A DNA stretch of 64,000 nucleotides from Setomelanomma holmii (lineage: Eukaryota > Ascomycota > Dothideomycetes > Pleosporales > Phaeosphaeriaceae). Below the pieces are notes generated by a model. The model was not told the origin of the DNA and made no database searches. It was given only the letters and a program-made list of their open reading frames with translations. Below are positions 57,714 to 64,000 of this stretch, piece by piece. Position 1 is the stretch's first letter; every line of letters begins with the position of its first letter. The stretch spans positions 1 through 64,000 of the forward strand of contig ML978265.1 of assembly GCA_010015745.1 (NCBI GenBank). The letters run 5' to 3'. Made by a program: the position numbers and the translations under genes.

Positions 57714-59193
57714 GAAGTATGACGTCTGCAGCGGAGTCGAATTAGTCGCTGCAGCGCTTCTCAGCCAGACGTATGCAGCTCTTTCAACGGTCAGTCAATT
57801 TGCGCAACTCGCGAATCGACTAATATGTAACAATCAGAACCGAGAGCTTAGAATGACAAGTCAGACTTTTTATGGCTGGAGCATGCATTGGCCCAGTATT
57901 GCGGTTTATATGATGTTGGGAACTCCCATTTTGATTCAACCAGCCTTCCAAATGAACATGATACGAATAAGACGAAAACTAATGCCTGGCGCTCATGGGC
58001 AGCTAGTGGGACAAAGTTGAGGACATTGCTTGGTCTTTGCGTCGTCGACGGCATCGTGTCGCAATTCTCTGGTAACCTTGTCAACACATCTTCTGCCACC
58101 AAGCGCCTGCCATTAGCGGCACTCGAAGATGTCTTTGCCGCCAGCACCTTCGATGAATGTATTCGAGCAATGAGGATGACGCAGGCAACAAGATGTGGCG
58201 AAGCTGCATATGATGCCAGGATGTTTCCAAGGTTTCGCGACTTGCACCGTTCGTTAACATCTGGTAGTGTACGGCCTGGTCAAACCAGCCATGTGGCTGG
58301 AATAGTCAACATTAAAATCGTGCTTGGGACTCCAGCTTCTCTCATCGTCGACCTCGATTCAGATGCCAACGATCCTTCTGTCGCCGCCCACAAGGTCGAC
58401 ATTCACTGAGCCTTAGTCCACATTCGTGAGCAACTTGGCCAGAGCAAGGCGCTAAGTGTAGCTGAAAAAGCGATTGGGCTTCTGCGATGGCACGCAGCCT
58501 GTCTGGACTTGATCGCGAGTACTGTAAGCAAATATCGGCGTACAAAATCCTACAAGACATATACTGACTAAGCAACCAACGATCAAGCTCGAGGAGCACG
58601 AAGGATGTGCAAACACTTCGGCAGAACGTGGTATCATTATCTGAACTGCATCCGAGACACATACTGATATTATAACGGAACAAGTAGTCACGCAGCACAT
58701 CTTCGGTGGGAGAAACAACAAGAATAGTCGCGCACAGGTCCGGAGCGATGGGCTCGGGGACTCAACGCTCGAAAGAGTCTCCTTCACGCCATGGGGATTC
58801 ACAGTACTGCATCAGAGATGCCCCTCGGCGTTGTACACGATATATGCTTACCTGGAGCTCTCTTTTCCGCTACCATAACGTACAGCTCATTCGCCCTTCC
58901 TGGGATTACGAAAATCAAGGGTTCCCACACACGTCGATTGGGGTGTCGTCCTGCTTCATGGAATCGATGAAAGTCTGATAAACGGTACGACTTCGAACTC
59001 TAGTGAGGGCAGTGACACAAAAGCGTTCTTACCAAATGATGCATCACTTCAGCCCAGCGGATGGACCCCACGAAATTTGATGTACGAGCTGGGATCCATC
59101 CGGATACTTCTACACAGCCTATCGCAGCACTGGGGTGTGACGCAAGAGATGGAAGAGGTCATCAGGGCGTGGGAGGCTCGTTGCGAAGGCTGA

Positions 59194-60337
59194 CGCGCTT
59201 GCAAGAAGATGAAGGGGCATATACGGCAACAGGGATGGTTGGCAACAAAAGTACTACCTGCAGATGCAAGATCGGGTTTGAGTTATGACCCTGATTTGAG
59301 GCTGCATGGATCGAGGTATCAACCCTTATGGCTACGGCATCTTGTCGTCTCCGCGTTGGACCCAGCTGAAGGCTCCAGCGCATACCATCTAAGCTAGCGA
59401 CAAATGTTAAGTTAGCACAGGCCTCTCAGCATTTGTCGAAGGCGAATTTTGCCGTGCAGGTGAGAAACATGTGTCTGTATTTGCAAGCAAGATCCTTGAA
59501 CGGATCATGTTAGTCTAGGGCTCATGGACCAGCGCCTGCATTTCTCACAGGCGTCCGGAAAGTGGAAAACACACTCAGGAGGCTGCTACTCCAGATTTTC
59601 CCCACAAGACCTTAGACCCCCCATAATCCCGGTTGAACAATACCGACTCGAGATCCGGGAGGGGCAAGTCATTGAATTAGGTTTGGCGACTTCCCCACAT
59701 CGTCTCTCCCAGAGCGCGTTCTTTCCCACCAGGGTTACGAACACCGTCACGATGGGTCATTTCGTGCAATTGAACGCATACGAACATCACTCTCGAAACA
59801 CTCGAGGACCTTTCATCACACGTAGCCCAAATGGTGCAGGCTACTACTGCACCCCTTCATCTCCGATGGGACACCCCAACCTCGCTCCCACGGTGCAGTC
59901 TTAGTGCTGCGCGAAGGTATACGAGCAGCTTTCGGCAGTCAATTACAATAGAGGTATGTATGCCAGGAGACCTTCTTTACTGTATGACAGTGTCATGTCC
60001 TTGGTAAACGCGCGTGACGTATTTCAGCTGCATACTACGTAACGTGGAAGGGTGCGGTGTCTAGATCCATCGCCAACAAAAGTGTTCATATAGGGCTGGC
60101 TAAAACGTTGAGTGATATGAAAACGATGGCGAGATTGCATCAGCTCATCTTAGGCTTAGTGTTCAAGGGTCCTCTATCATGAGATACCCACCGAGGGCTC
60201 AGAAACGGAGTCAGGCGCGAACAAGACTGCGCCACGGCTTGATTGCAAGATTCTGATTGCTCAACCCCTTTCTCTCGCGTCCGAGTCCAACGTTGATTTA
60301 CTTCATTTGAAACAGGTAAGCTGCAGTCCACGGGTAC
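59194..60337. other. Gene-free stretch, 1.1 kb
   Basis: Between the transcription-factor and P450 pseudogenes. No open frame with family motifs. It could hide a more advanced relic, but nothing is recognisable by eye. Confidence 0.4.
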
Positions 60338-61657
60338 TCACAGGACAAATCGGACTGGACAGCTGATAATGCCCAATCCCGGCATCCTGCAGAACTGAAG
60401 CTCACCATCTATCTCGAAATCTTTCGTGGTCTTCAGGATGGCGCGTATGAGAACATCTAAAGCCCGGGGTCTGAGTTAAAACGCGAACGTCCAGTATGGA
60501 TTCTTCAAACTACGACCTTGCAAGGGGCATGCCGGCACACCGATGCCGTCCTCTATCAAAGTCAAGTGAGCAGCGGCATTTTCTCGACCTAAAATTAACT
60601 CTTCGGGCCTTCAAAAACCCTCAGGATCATGGTTGGCGGCAGTGTAGCACAAGGTGACTGGCTCCTTCAGTCTTATGACTTGAGCGTGTAGATGGACTTC
60701 TTTGGACGTCGTTCTGGCGAAACCCCGGTAATGGCTGTACAAACGGATGGACTCCTCCATCGCAGCTGGTATGAGAGACGGATTCTCTCTCAGCTTTCTC
60801 TGTAGCTCTTTATCCCTGGACAAGTGATTGCAAATCGAGCCGATCAGGATAGGAGGTGCGACCACCCCAACAACTAATGCCTGGCGTAGGCAGCCACTAC
60901 AATCACGTCAGCCAACAGCATGAAGAGGCGGGGGATGCATACATCAAATGCTCCTCGTTAAGATATTGTACGTCCACGTCTCGCTCAAGCAACAGCGACG
61001 ACGCAGGGTCCTCTTCTGGATCCCTTAGACTTAGACGGCGATCTTTCAAGAGCTGTTTGGCGATATCGTACATCTTCATCGAGTTGGCCGTCACAGTTGC
61101 GCTATCCTCCATTCGCCATGCATTCAGCCACTTCTCTGCCGCTGCTGCGAGTTTCGGTGCTACGTCAGATTCGACGTTCAGCCACTCCGCCTTCATAAGA
61201 GCAAACGAAATTGGTTGTAAACTCTGTGCAGATATTGCCTCGACCTCGTGCAAGCAAAGGCGCAAGCTGTTCTTTCGCATGCCTCTCCTCGGGATCTGAA
61301 GTCGCTTTAGTGGAGCAGGTCTTACCGTACGTTCCAGTGCAGTACGGAATGGCGTATGTGCGAGGGCATCAAAGTCCAGGGGTGGCCGGCGAATGCCTTG
61401 GGGATCGCTTGACACGACCGCTTTGACACTTGATATGTAGGTCTCGGAATCCATTGCGGCTCTTTTGGCATATTTGCACCGTGTAAGAACCCAGTGTCCG
61501 CCACACTGGGTTCTATGCACAACTGGGCAATGCACGCGAAGATTTGGTATTCCTTGTAGTTCTAAGTCGGGTTGGCACTGATCACTGCCGCTGCTTTGTC
61601 GATGTCAAATGTAGTAGGGTGACCATGATCATCTATGCTTTCAACCACAGGAGGCAT
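60338..61657 (-). pseudogene. Cytochrome P450 pseudogene, full span with multiple lesions
   Basis: The minus strand from an ATG at 61657 to a TGA at 60338-60340 covers a complete P450 of the soluble, bacterial-like type, without an N-terminal membrane anchor. Blocks in order: TFDIDKAAAVISANPT; HCPVVHRTQCGGHWVLTR; IRRPPLDFDALAHTPFRTAL; EERHAKEQLAPLLARGRGNI; APPILIGSICNHLSRD; the ExxR helix AAMEESIRLYSHYRG; TLCYTAANHDPEGF; the heme loop F-D-R-G-R-H-R-C-A-G with the Cys codon at 60537-60539; and the end KDFEIDGELQFCRMPG. A canonical 46-bp intron (60897-60942) remains. Lesions include TAG at codon 32, a frameshift before HCPVVH, two shifts around the EERHAKEQ block, TGA after HDPEGF, and further shifts near the heme loop. 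Confidence 0.85.
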
Positions 61658-62072
61658 GGTGAATGCGACAGTCCGCACTCTACACAGGTGTAAATGAAAG
61701 ATAGATTTTAAAGTCCTTGCCTGTATCGAATGGCGTTTCGAGGAAAATGAGACGATGGTTATTGGCAAGATTACTGGAAAAGTTACAGCAATCAATTTAG
61801 AAAAGTGAGAAATGCCGCATTCGATAGTATCTCTTACATCTGCCACCGCCACGCATCGTAAGCTGCTAGCGGCAAAGGGGCATGGAAAGTGGGAAAGTGG
61901 AGACGCCAAGAACAAGTGGGAAAACCTGGGGTGAACTGGCTTAGCCTCGAAGAGCCCGGGTTACACACCTTCAACATGCGGTTGTACGCTGGATAAAAGG
62001 CCGGCCCAAGGTCCTGGTCCAAGCGTAGCGAGATACCGACAATAACTCCATCCTGACAGCACGCGCCTTTCG
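61658..62072. other. Divergent region between the P450 and permease relics, 415 bp
   Basis: Probably the former shared promoter of the divergently oriented P450 and permease genes. No coding region. Confidence 0.5.
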
Positions 62073-63738
62073 ATGACTATGGGCTATTCAGACAGCATGG
62101 CTCAAGCTTCTGCACAAGAGAAGGTCAATATCGATCCGGAGCAACTTGCGATTGTGCAAGACAATATCGTGCAGCAAAGACCAACACACTATGTATCGAA
62201 GGACGACGTCTATAAGAGACTTGATAAGGAGGTCAACCTGAAATTTGACTTTATCGTCCTTGCTCTCCTTTCAAGGCAGTTCATTGTGAGTCTCTCCTCC
62301 CCGTGACCTTAGTTCTTGAATTCTTGCTAAGTGTCCGCATCAGTTCTGTGGCATCGACAAGACAAACGTTGGATTCGTTGCGACAACTTCACTCGTCAAA
62401 GATGCTGGTCTGGAACCAGATGACAAGCCCAACTCATTGTCATTATTCTCGGCAACCTATGTGCCTCTCCAGCTACCGATGGTGGTACTGGCTCGACGCG
62501 TTGGCGTCAAGTATTTCCTCGCATTCCAACTTCTTACATGGGGTGGCCTATGAATGTGCCATGCAGCGATTCGTGGCAGAGGCACTCTGATTGTCCCCCG
62601 GATGTTGATCGGAGCAGCGAAAGCCGGCTTCACGCAGTTTGGCTTCTTCTACATGTCCACCCTCTATCCGAAGTACGACTTGGCGCTCAGGTACGATATC
62701 TTCGCGGGAATGTACTCAGTTGCAGGAGCTTTCGCCGCAGTGCTCGCCTATGGACTTCTCAAGAGTGAGTCGAGTAGTCTACATGGCTGGCAGATAGTCT
62801 TTATTTTCGAAGGCGGCTTCACGGTCTTTTTGGAACTGATCACATTCTTTCTTGTGCCCAAAAATCTCGCTGGCCCATAGTTCCTCTCCGCCGAGGAGCG
62901 GGCACATGCAGTGCGGCGAATGGAGATTGATCTCGCTAGTACACAAGAAGAGCGGGATTTGATCGATGTCGCCAAGGACTGGAAGAAACTCTTCGTTGTC
63001 ATCTGTAACATCCCCGCAGTGCTTCCGGTCCCCGCCTTCACGACGTTTCTGCCGCTGATCGTGAAAGGAATGGGCTATAAAGGCATTACGGCGATGCCCA
63101 TGAGCGTCCCGCCTTTCGTTGTGTAAGTTGCAAACATGAACACCTAATTCTGGATCCTTACGTTTGTAAATAGAGGCACCGTCGGTCTTCTCATCATTAT
63201 CTCGTCGAGCGACCATTTCAAAGAGCGATCCCTTCATACCGTTGTTGGTGTGTGTCTCGGTATAATAGGTTGTATCGTTATTACTACCTCGACCGATACC
63301 CAGCTGCGATGCGGCTTTGCTCATGTATGCATGGTGGGCATTTTTGTTGGCAGCCCACTACTTGCTGTGTGGCTGCCTGGTAACACTCTATGGAAGGGCA
63401 AAAGGAGTGTCATGATGGGCGTACATGGGTGGTCCCATGTTGCTGGTGGTATTGCTGGTCAAATCTTCAAAAGCGAATATACTCCGAGATGTGAGTACAC
63501 GGGTTGTATGCTCGACTCCACAGCTAATGTTTGCCTAGACGAAGTGCCTTTAATGATCACCATGATGATAATGGCCTGCGGGTGCTGTGGACTTGTATTC
63601 TTGAACGCGATGTATCGCCGAGAGAATAGAGCGCAGGCTCGACAAGTCTCCAATTGGGATGAGGCGGACTTCGCTGCTGAAGCTGCATCAGAGACACGGC
63701 GCGGCGATCAGAAGCGCGCCTTCGTGTACGGCTACTGA
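62073..63738 (+). pseudogene. MFS allantoate-permease-type transporter pseudogene (two in-frame stops)
   Basis: Exons 62073-62285, 62344-63122, 63174-63490 and 63539-63738 splice with canonical introns of 58, 51 and 48 bp into a 502-codon frame. It matches anion:cation symporter-family permeases (Dal5/Tna1 type): YKRLDKEVNLKFDFIVLALL, FCGIDKTNVGFVATTSLVKD, PLQLPMVVLARRVGVKYFLA, MLIGAAKAGFTQFGFFYMST, AGMYSVAGAFAAVLAYGLLK, GVHGWSHVAGGIAGQIFKSE. Two stops interrupt it: TGA at 62551-62553 in LLTWGGL-stop-MCHAAIRG, where relatives have Cys, and TAG at 62878-62880 in NLAGP-stop-FLSAEERAH, where relatives have Trp. No frameshift is needed, so the gene is younger as a relic than the P450. Members import organic anions such as nicotinate, allantoate or pantothenate. 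Confidence 0.88.
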
Positions 63739-64000
63739 GATTTTCGTTATGCGCTGCCGTACTTTGCTGTCATATCTGTTCATTGCGAGCAATCGATCTA
63801 CTGCTAGAACGATCGGTATATCAATTCCGAGGACCTTTGTGATCAAGCCTTACTCACGAGCATCTCCACTCAGCATCTGTCATGAGCATTACCCTTGGGA
63901 ATGTATAGCTTCCCGTCATATCTCAAGGCAACGCGTGAAGCTTGCAGAGTACCACACGAAGCGAAGTGGCCGGATTTGTTTGCGCGAGGAAGGAGCGGGA
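63739..64000. other. Downstream flank to the window edge
   Basis: 3' flank of the permease relic. Nothing recognised. Confidence 0.4.

Larger units (their letters stand above)
56369..59193 (+). pseudogene. C2H2 zinc-finger transcription factor pseudogene with fungal-specific regulatory domain
   Basis: Exon 1 56369-56458 (GCCGCCATG start), a 16-nt exon 56506-56521 and exon 3 from 56577 splice into two zinc fingers and an HTGARP linker. Finger 2 is intact (CKVCDRSFARGDVLTRHVRG H). In finger 1 the second Cys is Tyr (TAT at 56423-56425), so zinc binding should fail. The regulatory domain follows in pieces: LSDLTPRFLASSLHVFFTEF, LNAIAIGALSLGTEDATIK, AKWGEALRRLGYAAFATSW, GVELVAAALLSQTYAALS, LVNTSSATKRLPLAALEDVF, LLRWHAACLDLIAST, LPGALFSATITYSSFALPGI, GWTPRNLMYELGSIRILLHS. 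Joining them needs frameshifts near 57256, 57420, 57862 and 58920, crosses a TGA at 58407-58409, and spans a 162-bp transposon insertion. Too broken to be functional. Confidence 0.85.

Overview
The window is nuclear DNA from a filamentous ascomycete, most likely a Dothideomycete. About twenty conserved eukaryotic housekeeping genes sit on both strands, each with its own promoter. Nearly all are interrupted by short GT-AG introns, mostly 46-65 bp, often with a recognisable CTAAC or CTGAC branch point. Exon junctions given here were worked out by hand from frame continuity and splice signals.

Layout. 1-231 is the truncated 5' end of a pogo/Fot1-type transposase on the minus strand. 0.7-6.6 kb holds a low-complexity protein, a BTB-type gene with an early in-frame stop, the cytochrome oxidase assembly factor COA1 and a four-helix membrane protein. 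7.9-10.2 kb is a divergent pair of broken genes: a regulator-like relic and a BAHD acyltransferase with a nonsense codon and a frameshift. 10.3-12.9 kb carries an SDR oxidoreductase and a small basic protein. 13.1-24.0 kb holds a PHD-finger/winged-helix chromatin protein, a SCY1-like pseudokinase (CEX1/SCYL1), mitochondrial methionyl-tRNA formyltransferase and CCZ1. 24.8-28.5 kb has a GPI-anchored-type aspartic protease and RHO1. 30.3-38.6 kb has UFD2, an AIM19-like protein, an HLJ1-like ER J-protein, cytochrome c heme lyase and mevalonate diphosphate decarboxylase. 38.7-46.3 kb has a BTB gene with two compensating frameshifts, the Qa-SNARE PEP12, the nuclear-pore protein NDC1 and a DUF1279 mitochondrial protein. 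48.8-51.5 kb has a 94-residue orphan and a PNGase A-type glycoamidase. An EamA-type transporter follows at 54.7-56.4 kb.

The last 7.4 kb is the most notable part. A C2H2/fungal-specific-domain transcription factor (56.4-59.2 kb), a cytochrome P450 (60.3-61.7 kb) and an MFS anion:cation symporter-type permease (62.1-63.7 kb) lie side by side, and all three are inactivated. The P450 and permease are divergent with about 415 bp between them. The transcription factor is interrupted by a 162-bp hAT-type MITE with 19-bp inverted repeats and a perfect 8-bp target duplication, and one zinc ligand of its first finger is Cys->Tyr. The P450 and permease carry stops and, in the P450, frameshifts. I read this as a dead regulator-enzyme-transporter gene cluster.

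Long stretches at 43.3-45.5, 46.3-48.8, 51.5-54.7 and 59.2-60.3 kb have no recognisable gene. They fit an accessory, decaying region on the right side of the window, in contrast to the dense conserved part at 10-43 kb.
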